DNA of 64,000 nt from the NCBI RefSeq assembly GCF_023721415.1, contig NZ_JAMQVC010000005.1, positions 94,178-158,177 of the forward strand, in the 5' to 3' direction. A program made the translations under genes and the position numbers. Positions 24,462 through 33,386 of the stretch are shown here, piece by piece. Each line of letters begins with the position of its first letter. Positions within the stretch are counted from its first letter, which is position 1. Under the pieces are notes generated by a model that saw only the letters and a program-made list of their open reading frames with translations, searched no databases and was not told where the DNA came from. Source of the DNA: Galbibacter mesophilus (lineage in GTDB: Bacteria > Bacteroidota > Bacteroidia > Flavobacteriales > Flavobacteriaceae).

Positions 24462-26858
24462 ATGTTTCGGAAGTACGTTTTCTTTATTCTATTTATGTTT
24501 TTTCTTCAAACGGAAGCTCAGAAAGCTCCATTCAATATGGTAAGTTTGCTAAAAGACACCGAGCATATCGAAGGTAAAGATGCTTATCTCAACTCTCCTT
24601 TTGTAACCCCTGGCAACCGATTGTACATGGTGGGGCATCAAAATGGAACCTTTCCAGAGCTTGGGTGGCATATAAAAGGAGAAATGGGAGGGATTTGGAG
24701 CCATCCCATAAAATTGATGGATGGTTTTAAAGTTGTCATGAAAGTAGGGGATGACAGTTTTGACCTAAACAAAGCAAATCGCTTCGTGAATTATCCCTTT
24801 GCAAACCTTCATGAATTCACACTAAAAGAAAAGAATCTTTCTGTTAAACGATTTCAATTTGTGCCTGATGATACCGAAGGAGTAATTATTCAATTTGTTA
24901 TCCGAAATACTTCCAAAAGGAAATCGGATTTTACCTTTGCATTTACGGGGTATTCCGATTTGCGCCCCACTTGGTTGTCGGAAAAATTAAGTATTGAAGA
25001 CGGAAAGGACATTGGATATTTCAACGCTTCAGAAAATCGTTGGGAAGTAAAAGATGAAAAAAATCCTTGGTTTTTAGTTGTAGGTTCTAGTTTGGATCCT
25101 GTAAATTCTTCCGAAGAAAAAATAAACTATCAAGGAAAAGGTGTAGCCAATACCTTTTCTTACAAGCTATCTTTAAACGGGAAAGAACAAACAACACTTA
25201 CCTTTTTTATAGCTGGCTCCTCGAGCAGTAAAGAAAGCGCTGTGCAAACGTTAAATAGATTAAAGGCAAATAGTTCACAGCTTTTTAAAGAGAAGAAGGA
25301 ACGGTACCAAGAATTGGCAACTTTTTCTCAAATGGAAATCCCCGATGAAGATCTTCAAAAGGCTTTTAGGTGGTTGAAATACAATGCAGATTGGTTGGTA
25401 ACAACCGTTCCTGGAATTGGGACTGGGATTGCTGCGGGAATACCGGATTACCCTTGGTGGTTTGGGGTGGATAGCGAATACGCTTTGCAGGGATATATGG
25501 CGGTAGGCCAGCATGAGACGGCTTATAAAACTATAAAATTACTGGATAGTATTTCTGAGGCAACCAATGGAAATGGAAGGATTGTTCACGAGGTTTCTAC
25601 CAATGGAGTGGTTTTCAATAAGGGGAATATTAACGAAACCCCGCAGTTTGCCTCTCTCATCTGGGAGGTTTATCAATGGAATGGTGACGAAAGGTTTTTA
25701 AAAGAGTATTACCCAACTATTAAAAAAGGATTGCATTGGCTCATGAAGGAAAATGATGCCGATGGAAACCTTTTTCCTGATGGCTTCGGAATGATGGAAA
25801 TTCATGGATTGGATAGTGAGATGATTGATGTAGCTTCTTATTCTCAACGCGGATTTAATGATGCAGCCAGTATAGCAGCCGTTTTAAATGACGACAAGAG
25901 TGCAACCTATTTTGATAGTATAGCCAACCAATTAAAGGAAAAGATAAATGAAGAATTTTGGTCGGATGAATTTAATTCCTTCGCCGACTTTATAGGGACT
26001 GACGAAGAAGCGTTACACCTAATTGAAGATGCCTTAATTAGAGCAGATACCTTGAATAAGCCATGGGCGGTAAACGAATTGAAAAATACTAGAAACAAAA
26101 TTCTGCAAAATCCTAGTGATGCCAATAGGCCTTTTGTTCTGTACCATAATTGGGTAGTAAATACGCCGATGGCAATGAAAATAGCAGACAGCATAAAAGC
26201 TATTGAAGCATTAAATACCGCCGAAAAATATGTGAATCCGTTTGGTGTTTTTGTTACGGGTATCGACAGGGATGAATCAGCAGGGAAAGATGACGGTTCT
26301 TTTAAAGGGAGTAAAGTATTTTCTTATACAGGCGCGGTAATGACACTCCCAACGGGTGTTCAAGCTATTGCTGAGAATAACTATGGCCGACCTGATAAAG
26401 CACTAGATTATTTAAAGCGAATGACGCGTACATTTAGTTATGCGCTTCCGGGCAGCATGTATGAAGTGTCTCCAGATTATGGCATGATGACACAGGCGTG
26501 GAATATCTATTCGTATGCCATTCCTTTGGTAAAGCAGTTTTTTGGAATTCAACCCAACGCGGCCAAAAAGGAGGTTATTATTCAACCCCAGATGCCCGAG
26601 AGCTGGGACAATGCCGCTATTAAAAACGTGAAAGTTGCCAATAATAGTATCGATGTTGAATTTAAAAAAGACAAAGAGCGATTATCGGTTAAGGTAAAAC
26701 AGCAAAATCCCGATTGGACTATCAGGATTATATGCCCAATTGAATGGAATGGAGAAAAATTTAAGCCTTTTAAACCTAAAAGAATTGAGTCCTCAAAAGG
26801 ACGTTATATTGCCATGGGAAATGGAAATCAATTGGAGGTTGTTTTAACGTATCAATAA
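24462..26858 (+). CDS. Exported six-hairpin glycosidase, glycogen-debranching-like
   Basis: A 798-residue protein with a signal peptide (about 1-19, ending TEAQ). The N-terminal 280 residues are a beta-sandwich supersandwich (GWHIKGEMGGIWSHPIKLMD). An (alpha/alpha)6 barrel follows from about 295 (DLQKAFRWLKYNADWLVT, then YPWWFGVDSEYALQGYM), and a small beta domain closes the chain (VIIQPQMPESWDNAAIKNVK). This architecture matches bacterial GH families with N-terminal debranching-type domains. It probably cleaves an alpha-linked or rhamnose-type glycan in the periplasm; the family number cannot be fixed by eye. Confidence 0.8.
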   Translation: MFRKYVFFILFMFFLQTEAQKAPFNMVSLLKDTEHIEGKDAYLNSPFVTPGNRLYMVGHQNGTFPELGWHIKGEMGGIWSHPIKLMDGFKVVMKVGDDSFDLNKANRFVNYPFANLHEFTLKEKNLSVKRFQFVPDDTEGVIIQFVIRNTSKRKSDFTFAFTGYSDLRPTWLSEKLSIEDGKDIGYFNASENRWEVKDEKNPWFLVVGSSLDPVNSSEEKINYQGKGVANTFSYKLSLNGKEQTTLTFFIAGSSSSKESAVQTLNRLKANSSQLFKEKKERYQELATFSQMEIPDEDLQKAFRWLKYNADWLVTTVPGIGTGIAAGIPDYPWWFGVDSEYALQGYMAVGQHETAYKTIKLLDSISEATNGNGRIVHEVSTNGVVFNKGNINETPQFASLIWEVYQWNGDERFLKEYYPTIKKGLHWLMKENDADGNLFPDGFGMMEIHGLDSEMIDVASYSQRGFNDAASIAAVLNDDKSATYFDSIANQLKEKINEEFWSDEFNSFADFIGTDEEALHLIEDALIRADTLNKPWAVNELKNTRNKILQNPSDANRPFVLYHNWVVNTPMAMKIADSIKAIEALNTAEKYVNPFGVFVTGIDRDESAGKDDGSFKGSKVFSYTGAVMTLPTGVQAIAENNYGRPDKALDYLKRMTRTFSYALPGSMYEVSPDYGMMTQAWNIYSYAIPLVKQFFGIQPNAAKKEVIIQPQMPESWDNAAIKNVKVANNSIDVEFKKDKERLSVKVKQQNPDWTIRIICPIEWNGEKFKPFKPKRIESSKGRYIAMGNGNQLEVVLTYQ

Positions 26859-26861
26859 AGA

Positions 26862-27590
26862 TTACTCTATAATCTCAACCGACTTTATTACCACATTTTT
26901 TAAAGGCCATTCGTCGTCTCCAGCGGGAACGTTGTTAATTTTATCTACCACATCCATACCAGAAATTACTTTCCCAAAAGCAGTATATTTTCCGTTAAGG
27001 TGATGCGCGCCGTGCCTAGCAGTCACAATAAAAAATTCGTATGGCGAAGCCAGTTTGTGCGGATTGGAAACATCGTCGCTGCTGGGCATAGACATCACGC
27101 CACGGTCGTGCTTCAAACCTTTGTCGGTATCCGGCGGAAGCAAGTAGAAACCAATGCTGTCTCTTTTCTTTGCAGTGGAAGTCATATCCGTATTTCCGCC
27201 TTGAATAATAAAATTCTTAACCACTCGGTGAAAATAGGTATTGTTAAAATAGTTTTTCTTGGTTAAGTAAATAAAGTTAGCGCGGTGGTATGGGGTAGCA
27301 TCGTAAAGATCAACCGTAAAACTGCCAAGCGATGTATTTATTTTTACAATATGCTCTTTATGTTCTTTTTGGTATTCAAATAAAAAAGGAATCGCATTTT
27401 CCTCCGTAAGTACAAAACGCTCTTTTTCTTTCTTTTTACGTTGTTCTTCTTTAATTTTGGCAGAATCTATGGCTACAGTATCCTTGATTTTTTCTGCTGA
27501 AGTATCCTCATTTTTTTTAGGGGATTCACCACAACTTATTATAAGTAACAACCCGATAAGGGTACATAATCTAATGGTATAATAGTGCAT
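26862..27590 (-). CDS. Cyclophilin-type peptidylprolyl isomerase lipoprotein
   Basis: A 242-residue protein. The lipobox LLIISC places Cys at about residue 20, followed by a Lys/Glu-rich linker. The cyclophilin domain fills the C-terminal 170 residues (GSFTVDLYDATPYHRANFIY, FHRVVKNFIIQGG, GVMSMPSSDD). It catalyses prolyl cis-trans isomerisation in the periplasm. An open frame continues to 27662, but a good promoter lies in that extension and the lipobox fits only the ATG at 27590. That ATG abuts the start of the divergent Nudix gene. It ends 3 bp from the convergent glycosidase. Confidence 0.9.
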   Translation of the reverse strand: MHYYTIRLCTLIGLLLIISCGESPKKNEDTSAEKIKDTVAIDSAKIKEEQRKKKEKERFVLTEENAIPFLFEYQKEHKEHIVKINTSLGSFTVDLYDATPYHRANFIYLTKKNYFNNTYFHRVVKNFIIQGGNTDMTSTAKKRDSIGFYLLPPDTDKGLKHDRGVMSMPSSDDVSNPHKLASPYEFFIVTARHGAHHLNGKYTAFGKVISGMDVVDKINNVPAGDDEWPLKNVVIKSVEIIE

Positions 27591-28232
27591 ATGGACTTTG
27601 CTGATTTTTACAATTTGGTTCCAAAAATAAAAAATATGCCGCTTCCAGGGCAAGAATCGCATTATAAAATGGCTCCTTTATTGCGTAATAAAGAATTGGA
27701 GGCTATCAATATAGAAGAAAGGAATCCAAAATGGGCTGGGGTAGTGAGTCTGTTTTATCCCGATGAAGTAAAACAAACAAAACTTTTACTGATACTTAGG
27801 AAAACGTACAATGGGGTTCATTCCAATCAAGTGGGGTTTCCTGGGGGAAAGGTAGAAATTTCTGACAAAGACATTGCTGAAACAGCTTTGCGGGAGACTT
27901 GGGAAGAAGTAGGCGTTTCACCAAAGAAAATAGAATTGGTCAAGAGAATGTCAGAAATTTATATTCCTCCTAGTAATTTTATGGTGCAACCTTTTGTTGG
28001 AGTGAGTAAGGAAATGCTTTCCTTCACCATGCAAGAAGATGAAGTAGAGGCTATTATTGAAGTAAGTTTTGATGAATTTATGGACGATAATTCCATTTTT
28101 GAAGAAAATCTAAGCACTTCCTATGCAAAAAATATAAATGTACCTGCCTTTAAATTAAATAATTATACCGTTTGGGGCGCTACCGCCATGATGCTCAGTG
28201 AGGTTAAAGAATTGTTTAAACCCTTAATCTAA
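27591..28232 (+). CDS. CoA pyrophosphatase (Nudix hydrolase)
   Basis: A 213-residue Nudix enzyme. The box is GGKVEISDKDIAETALRETW followed by EEVGV. The upstream NQVGFPGGK is the NuCoA signature, which marks CoA-diphosphatases that split CoA into phosphopantetheine and 3',5'-ADP. A GTG two codons upstream keeps the frame open, but ATG 27591 begins the conserved MDFADFYNLVPK. The start codon touches the start codon of the divergent PPIase gene, so its promoter must lie in that gene. Confidence 0.9.
   Translation: MDFADFYNLVPKIKNMPLPGQESHYKMAPLLRNKELEAINIEERNPKWAGVVSLFYPDEVKQTKLLLILRKTYNGVHSNQVGFPGGKVEISDKDIAETALRETWEEVGVSPKKIELVKRMSEIYIPPSNFMVQPFVGVSKEMLSFTMQEDEVEAIIEVSFDEFMDDNSIFEENLSTSYAKNINVPAFKLNNYTVWGATAMMLSEVKELFKPLI
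27622..27653 (-). promoter_or_regulatory. Promoter of the cyclophilin gene, inside the Nudix coding region
   Basis: On the minus strand TTG (27653-27651), 21 bases, then TATTTTTG (27629-27622). This is a good Bacteroidota match. The predicted leader to ATG 27590 is about 25 bases, and the promoter lies within codons 11-21 of the opposite gene. Confidence 0.65.
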
Positions 28233-28271
28233 GTTTTAGATTTTGTATTTTTGTAATACCAGTTTTTGTTT

Positions 28272-28421
28272 GAAATTACTGAAAAAGAAAATGATTATTT
28301 TTTTCTTTATATAAAGAAGAAAACTAAGACATAGCCATAGCTACGTTTTCTTTTTATTCTGAAATAGAAAGTAAAAAAGGGCGTTTTAATGCAGTCATTT
28401 CAAATAGAAAGTGGTATAGTC
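28272..28421 (+). repeat. Dispersed intergenic repeat, copy A
   Basis: This ~150-bp block aligns with the complement of 8535-8685. It lies in the 219-bp gap between the Nudix and acyltransferase genes, downstream of a TATTTTTG box at 28246-28253. If that box is used, the repeat is transcribed as a ~190-base leader of the acyltransferase mRNA. No reading frame of note. Confidence 0.65.
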
Positions 28422-28451
28422 TTGTAAAATGAAGAAATTTAACGAAGAATA

Positions 28452-29255
28452 ATGGGATTGTTTAAGAAAAATCCTTTCGGACATATATTATTTTTAAAAA
28501 AGTGGCTCATTCGTGTTGCCGGGTTAATGACGCATAGACGTTACCGCGGTTTTAATGAGCTACAAATTGAAGGGTCGGATATTATTAGAAACCTTCCCGA
28601 TACCAACGTGCTTTTTATTTCCAACCACCAGACCTATTTTGCAGATGTGGTGGCCATGTTCCATGTGTTTAATGCCAGTCTTAGCGGTCGTGATGATTCG
28701 TTAAAAGATGTAAGTTACTTATGGCAACCCAAATTAAATATTTACTACGTTGCCGCCAAAGAAACTATGAAATCGGGTTTGCTTCCAAAAATCATGGCGT
28801 ATGCCGGTTCTATTAGTATAGAGCGTACGTGGCGATCCGATGGAAAAGACGTAAACAGGCAGGTAAAATTCAGTGATATTTCCAATATTAAAAAAGCATT
28901 GGATGATGGTTGGGTGATTACCTTTCCGCAGGGAACAACAAGACCGTGGAAGCCAATTAGAAAAGGTACCGCACACATTATAAAGCAATATAAACCCATT
29001 GTAATTCCTGTAGTAATTGACGGCTTTAGAAGGTCATTCGACAGAAAAGGACTTCGTGTAAAAAAGAAAGGAATTCTTCAATCGATGGTTATCAAAGAAC
29101 CACTCGAAATTGATTATGATAATGAGTCGATTGCAGAAATTGTTGAAAAAATAGAATATGCTATCGAGCAACACCCTTCTTTTTTAAAGGTATTGCCAGA
29201 AAATGCCATTGCAGAAATGGAAGACCTCAATAAAACCCGTCAGTGGCAGTATTAA
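28452..29255 (+). CDS. 1-acyl-sn-glycerol-3-phosphate acyltransferase-like protein (PlsC family)
   Basis: A 267-residue lysophospholipid acyltransferase. Motif I is NHQTYFAD (His59 to Asp64). The glycerol-phosphate contact appears as FPQGTTRP in place of FPEGTRS, and VIPVVIDGFRRSF follows. It probably acylates lysophosphatidate or a related lipid at the inner membrane. The Gln in FPQGT is unusual against the canonical Glu but occurs in this Bacteroidota subgroup. It is monocistronic, with a repeat-containing leader. Confidence 0.82.
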   Translation: MGLFKKNPFGHILFLKKWLIRVAGLMTHRRYRGFNELQIEGSDIIRNLPDTNVLFISNHQTYFADVVAMFHVFNASLSGRDDSLKDVSYLWQPKLNIYYVAAKETMKSGLLPKIMAYAGSISIERTWRSDGKDVNRQVKFSDISNIKKALDDGWVITFPQGTTRPWKPIRKGTAHIIKQYKPIVIPVVIDGFRRSFDRKGLRVKKKGILQSMVIKEPLEIDYDNESIAEIVEKIEYAIEQHPSFLKVLPENAIAEMEDLNKTRQWQY

Positions 29256-29383
29256 TTACCATTTAGGATTTTTCTTTTCTGATGTTTTAGGTTTTCAATG
29301 TTTTTGTGAATTAAAACCATTTCCATTTTATTAAGTATCTTCGGGTTTTCGCAATTCATTTTATCATTTAACAAAAAACATCA

Positions 29384-32164
29384 ATGGTTCGTAATTTCTT
29401 ACTTACAGCCTTTTGGCTACTTTTCGTTATTGTTGCAACAGCACAAAAAAAATCCATTTCCGTAGCAGATTTCGATACTTGGAAACAAATTGAAAACAAA
29501 CAACTTTCAGAAAATGGGAAGTTTTTGGTGTACGAATACAATCCCGGAATGGGAGACGGTACGCTGGTTATTACCAACCTTAGCAATGGCAATACAGATT
29601 CTATTCCTAGAGGGTACGGTGCTAAAATTAATGGAAATAGCAGTTTTGTGGCTTTCAAAATAAAAGCGCCTATTGAGGTTCGACGAAAAGAAGATACCAA
29701 GAAAACCAAGAAGAATAAAAAGAGTAAAGATACCTTGGCCATTTTTGTACTGAATTCTCGTAAAACCTTAAAATATGCAAACAATTACGGCTTTAAATTA
29801 CCAGAAGAAGGGGGTAATTGGTTGGCATACAAAACTGTAGTAAAAAAGGAAAAGGATTCCTTGCTGAAGGAAAAAGATTCGCTTAAACAGGATAAAAAGA
29901 AGAAGAAAACCGAAAATGATACGCTTTTGGTGGCTTTTAATCCTATTTCCTTAGACAGTTTGGTGTTCAAGAATACGGCAGATTATACTTGGGCAAAATC
30001 AGCAAACCAGTTGCTAATCACTTCCGAAGAAAAAGATTCTATAAAGACTACGTCCCAGCTTGTAAAGTTTAATGCTGAAGCTAAAAAGACGGATACCGTT
30101 TTTACTTCGGAAGGTATTTTTAAGAAAACGGTTTTGGACAATTCCGGAAGCAAATGGGCATTTTTACGTTCTAAAGACACTAGTGATGTCAAAAATTATG
30201 AACTTTTTACAGGGTCAAATTCAAATACGAAAGCACTTTCAAAAGAAAAAATAGACGGACTCCCAAAAGGGTGGTTACCTTCGGAAAATCAAGATGTTTA
30301 TTTTTCTGAAGACAGTAAACGTTTGTATTTCGGGACAGCAGAAGCGAATATTGAACATCCAAAAGATACCCTTCTAAATGCGGAAAGGGCAAAGCTCGAT
30401 GTTTGGTCGTGGACCGACAAGGAGCTGCAGCCCATGCAAAAAGTAAATCTTAAGAAAGACCAGAATAAAACGTATTTGGCGGTGTATGATTTCAGCAAAA
30501 ACAGCGCTGTACAATTGGCAGATACGTTGGTGCCTTCGGTTAGGGTATATAAAGAAGGAGATGCCAAATTTGCGATTGGTAGCAGTAACGAAGCCTATAA
30601 AAGAGCCGCTTCGTGGTCGGCTTTGTTTCTAGATGACTATTATTTAATTAATACCGAAACTGGCGAGAAATCTAAACTGGTTGATGGGCAAAACAATGTT
30701 TGGTTGGGGCCTGCACAAAAGTACGCGGTGTATTACAACCGATTAGACAGTATTTATTATTCTATAAATCTTTCTAACAAGCAAAAAATAGCCTTAACCA
30801 CTTCTGTTGAAGTTCCTTTTTATGATGAACGAAACGATACGCCAAGCGAGCCAAGACCTTATGGAATAGCAGGTTGGACAGAGAACGACGATGAGGTGTT
30901 TATTTACGACCGCTATGATATCTGGCAAATAGACCCTTCCGGAAGTAAAGCACCCGAAAATGTAACTTCAAATGGTCGGGATACCAAAACGGTTTACAGA
31001 TATCTTCAGTTGGATGAAGAAGAAGAGTTTATCCTTCCGAAGAAAACATTGGTATCTGTTTTTAATGAAGAAACAAAAAAAGCTGGTTTTGCATTTGCTA
31101 ATTTGCTCAACAAACGCGCGCTCAAAAGCATTGTTTTAGATGATTTCCAATATGGTAATCCGATGAAAGCGAAAAATGCAGAAACACTCGTTTTTACAAA
31201 AGAATCGTATACCGTATATCCAGATTTATGGCAGACCGATATAGCTTTTAAGAATCCAGAACAGGTTACCCAAGGGCAAAAACAGCTGAATCAATATAAA
31301 TGGGGAAAAGTTTCCCTAGAAAGTTGGACGAATTATGACGGAGTAAAACTACAGGGACTACTATATATTCCAGAGGATTTAGACCCGAATAAAAAATACC
31401 CGTTGGTGTCTTATTTTTACGAACTGAAATCGGATTCTTATCACCAGTTTTATCACCCTACACCCAGTAGATCTACCATTAATAAAATATTTTACCCCAG
31501 TAACGATTACGTAGTGTTTATCCCAGACATTATTTATAAAGAAGGCTATCCCGGCGAAAGTGCTTACAATTGTATTGTGAGTGGTATCGAGGCCATGGAA
31601 GCAAAATACAGTTTTATAGATAGCAATAATTTGGCTTTGCAGGGACAGAGTTGGGGTGGTTACCAAACTGCTTACATTATAACTAAAACCGATAAGTTTG
31701 CGGCCGCTATGGCTGGAGCACCTGTGAGTAACATGACGAGTGCTTATGGCGGAATCCGGTGGGGTAGCGGTATGAGCAGAATGTTTCAGTACGAGCACAC
31801 GCAAAGTAGGATTGGCGGTACCCTGTGGGACAAATTGGATTTGTACATGGAGAATTCCCCACTGTTTAAAGTTCCGGAAATTACCACTCCGCTTCTTATG
31901 ATGCACAACGACGACGATGGCGCAGTGCCTTGGTACCAAGGAATTGAGTTCTTTGTTGCACTCCGCAGATTAAACAAGCCCGTTTGGATGCTATCCTACA
32001 ACAACGAACCGCATAATTTAAAAGGGGAGAGCTGGGGGAACCGAAAAGATTTATCTATACGAATGATGCAGTTTTTCGACCATTATTTAAAAGACAAACC
32101 AGCCCCAGAATGGATGAAAAAAGGCAGACCTGCCGTGGAAAAAGAATTTAATAAAGGGTATTAA
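29384..32164 (+). CDS. S9 family prolyl oligopeptidase-type peptidase, exported
   Basis: A 926-residue serine peptidase with a signal peptide (about 1-21, ending IVATAQ). A long N-terminal beta-propeller region contains a Lys-rich insertion (about 100-190). The C-terminal alpha/beta hydrolase has the triad Ser756 in GQSWGGY, Asp in HNDDDGAV (about 844) and His877 in NEPHNL. It should cut proline-containing or short peptides in the periplasm. The Lys/Asp repeats near residues 155-185 (KEKDSLLKEKDSLKQDKKKK) are unusual. A strong terminator follows. Confidence 0.92.
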   Translation: MVRNFLLTAFWLLFVIVATAQKKSISVADFDTWKQIENKQLSENGKFLVYEYNPGMGDGTLVITNLSNGNTDSIPRGYGAKINGNSSFVAFKIKAPIEVRRKEDTKKTKKNKKSKDTLAIFVLNSRKTLKYANNYGFKLPEEGGNWLAYKTVVKKEKDSLLKEKDSLKQDKKKKKTENDTLLVAFNPISLDSLVFKNTADYTWAKSANQLLITSEEKDSIKTTSQLVKFNAEAKKTDTVFTSEGIFKKTVLDNSGSKWAFLRSKDTSDVKNYELFTGSNSNTKALSKEKIDGLPKGWLPSENQDVYFSEDSKRLYFGTAEANIEHPKDTLLNAERAKLDVWSWTDKELQPMQKVNLKKDQNKTYLAVYDFSKNSAVQLADTLVPSVRVYKEGDAKFAIGSSNEAYKRAASWSALFLDDYYLINTETGEKSKLVDGQNNVWLGPAQKYAVYYNRLDSIYYSINLSNKQKIALTTSVEVPFYDERNDTPSEPRPYGIAGWTENDDEVFIYDRYDIWQIDPSGSKAPENVTSNGRDTKTVYRYLQLDEEEEFILPKKTLVSVFNEETKKAGFAFANLLNKRALKSIVLDDFQYGNPMKAKNAETLVFTKESYTVYPDLWQTDIAFKNPEQVTQGQKQLNQYKWGKVSLESWTNYDGVKLQGLLYIPEDLDPNKKYPLVSYFYELKSDSYHQFYHPTPSRSTINKIFYPSNDYVVFIPDIIYKEGYPGESAYNCIVSGIEAMEAKYSFIDSNNLALQGQSWGGYQTAYIITKTDKFAAAMAGAPVSNMTSAYGGIRWGSGMSRMFQYEHTQSRIGGTLWDKLDLYMENSPLFKVPEITTPLLMMHNDDDGAVPWYQGIEFFVALRRLNKPVWMLSYNNEPHNLKGESWGNRKDLSIRMMQFFDHYLKDKPAPEWMKKGRPAVEKEFNKGY

Positions 32165-32200
32165 ATCGCTATTCTGTAAAGCGCTTTAACTTAAAACCAC

Positions 32201-32239
32201 AGAGGTCGGACTTTCTTGAATGTCCGACCTCTTTTTTTT
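32201..32239 (+). terminator. Terminator of the S9 peptidase gene
   Basis: AGAGGTCGGAC (32201-32211) pairs perfectly with GTCCGACCTCT (32222-32232), followed by seven T. The ATG at 32220 that opens a repetitive frame lies partly in its loop. Confidence 0.92.
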
Positions 32240-32491
32240 AACTGAAAATTACTTTCCCCTAACTTTGTTTTACGTACTGCCTACCGAAGTTTACTTTCTT
32301 CTAACTGAGAATTACTTTTTAGTAACTTCATTTTACTTTTTACTTACTGAACCTTGCTTTTTTGTTACTGAAGATTACTTTCTAGCTACTTTATTCAACT
32401 TTCTTCCAACTGAAGCTTACTTTTTGTCAACTCAAACTTACTTTCTTTCAACTGAAATATACTTTTTAATGACCAAAGATTACTTTTTTCT
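32240..32491. repeat. 21-bp minisatellite, 12 tandem units
   Basis: Twelve head-to-tail units total exactly 252 bp (one 22-bp and one 20-bp unit compensate). The consensus is about aACTGAAgaTTACTTTytwct. The unit is a multiple of three, so a frame stays open across it and reads as heptads of the LTENYFL type. That frame begins in a terminator loop and is unlikely to be a gene. Units differ by several substitutions each, indicating an old array. Confidence 0.85.
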
Positions 32492-32500
32492 AATTAATAA

Positions 32501-32709
32501 GTCATGTCGACTAAAAGGAGACATCACGTACACCTTCTCCCCAGCTGAGCGTGACTTCTCATTACATTCGAAGTGACTACTGCGTCATGTCGACTGCAGG
32601 GAGACATCACATAAACCTTCTTCCCAGCTGAGTGTGACTTCTAGTGACTACTGCGTCATGTCGACTGAAAGGAGACATCACATAGCACTGGTGCCAAGGA
32701 GTGTGAGTC
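32501..32709. repeat. Three tandem copies of a 56-83-bp Bacteroidota-type intergenic repeat
   Basis: Copies begin at 32501, 32584 and 32655 with GTCATGTCGACT, continue GGAGACATCAC, and the first two end GTGACTACTGC. Copy 1 has about 12 extra bases (CATTACATTCGA region); copy 3 is shortened. The TCATGTCGACTGAAAGGAGA type resembles the dispersed TCATTTCGAC elements frequent in Bacteroidota gaps. No gene lies in 32165-32768. Confidence 0.8.
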
Positions 32710-32768
32710 TTATCTGCAGACGTTTTCAGTCAACATCAAATCCAATGAAAATTGTAAGCTTTGTTTTT

Positions 32769-33386
32769 TTACACCTCTATTTTCTTTAGTTCTCGGTAGT
32801 TTCTTTTTAGACGTTTCATTAGTATTCCGTAGAGCAAATAATAAATACCCAAGAACAAACCAACAATAATGGCGGTAGAAACAATAGCAACTACAAAAAT
32901 TACTAAATAGTCTTTCGTTTCGGCGCCGCTTACAAAGCTATCCCAACCGCCTTGTTGCTGTATAGAAACGTAAACAATAGTTACAATGCCCAATATTCCT
33001 GCAAAGCTGATATTAAAAACAATGTAGTGGCGTACAGTACGTCTTGCTTTTATAATACTTTCCAACAATCCCTTAACGGAGGATGTTGTGGAAACCCTTC
33101 GGTAATTTTTATAAAACTTAAATATGAAGTAAAAGATAACCAAGACAGAAGCGTAGGTTAACCAATTCAAGAACGTTGGCATTGGAAAGTCTTTTTCAAA
33201 AGAGGGGTGGTAAAAAATACTCAATAAAATGCCTATGCCTAGCTCGATTAAGCTAATGTAAAATATCCATTTAATGGAAGAAGAAGATTTCTTCCATAGC
33301 ATGGCATAAATAGCTTCATAGGATAACTTGGGAAGCTCCTTTTCCTTCTTCTGCCAATCTTTCTTTAAAAATTCTAACTCGTCCAT
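32769..33386 (-). CDS. Membrane protein coupled to an ECF sigma factor
   Basis: A 205-residue protein. It has about 38 cytoplasmic N-terminal residues (LEFLKKDWQKKEKELPKLS) and four membrane helices (WIFYISLIELGIGILLSIF is the first, YLVIFVVAIVSTAIIVGLFL the third or fourth). Its start shares one base with the sigma stop. In this position it may act as an anti-sigma factor, with the N-terminal part as the sigma-binding region. I see no zinc-finger anti-sigma motif, so this is inference. Confidence 0.7.
   Translation of the reverse strand: MDELEFLKKDWQKKEKELPKLSYEAIYAMLWKKSSSSIKWIFYISLIELGIGILLSIFYHPSFEKDFPMPTFLNWLTYASVLVIFYFIFKFYKNYRRVSTTSSVKGLLESIIKARRTVRHYIVFNISFAGILGIVTIVYVSIQQQGGWDSFVSGAETKDYLVIFVVAIVSTAIIVGLFLGIYYLLYGILMKRLKRNYRELKKIEV

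Noticed and set aside
27575..27584. TATAAT-like box before the Nudix gene
   Set aside because: Bacteroidota vegetative promoters use TAnnTTTG rather than TATAAT, so the match is probably chance in AT-rich DNA.
31379..31939. 186-residue minus-strand frame opposite the S9 peptidase catalytic domain
   Set aside because: It lies entirely within the conserved catalytic domain of a clear gene and shows no family motif or ribosome site.
32220..32576. 118-residue plus-strand frame of LTENYFL heptads
   Set aside because: Its ATG overlaps the loop of the S9 peptidase terminator, and the frame is open only because the repeat unit is 21 bp. Treated as a minisatellite.
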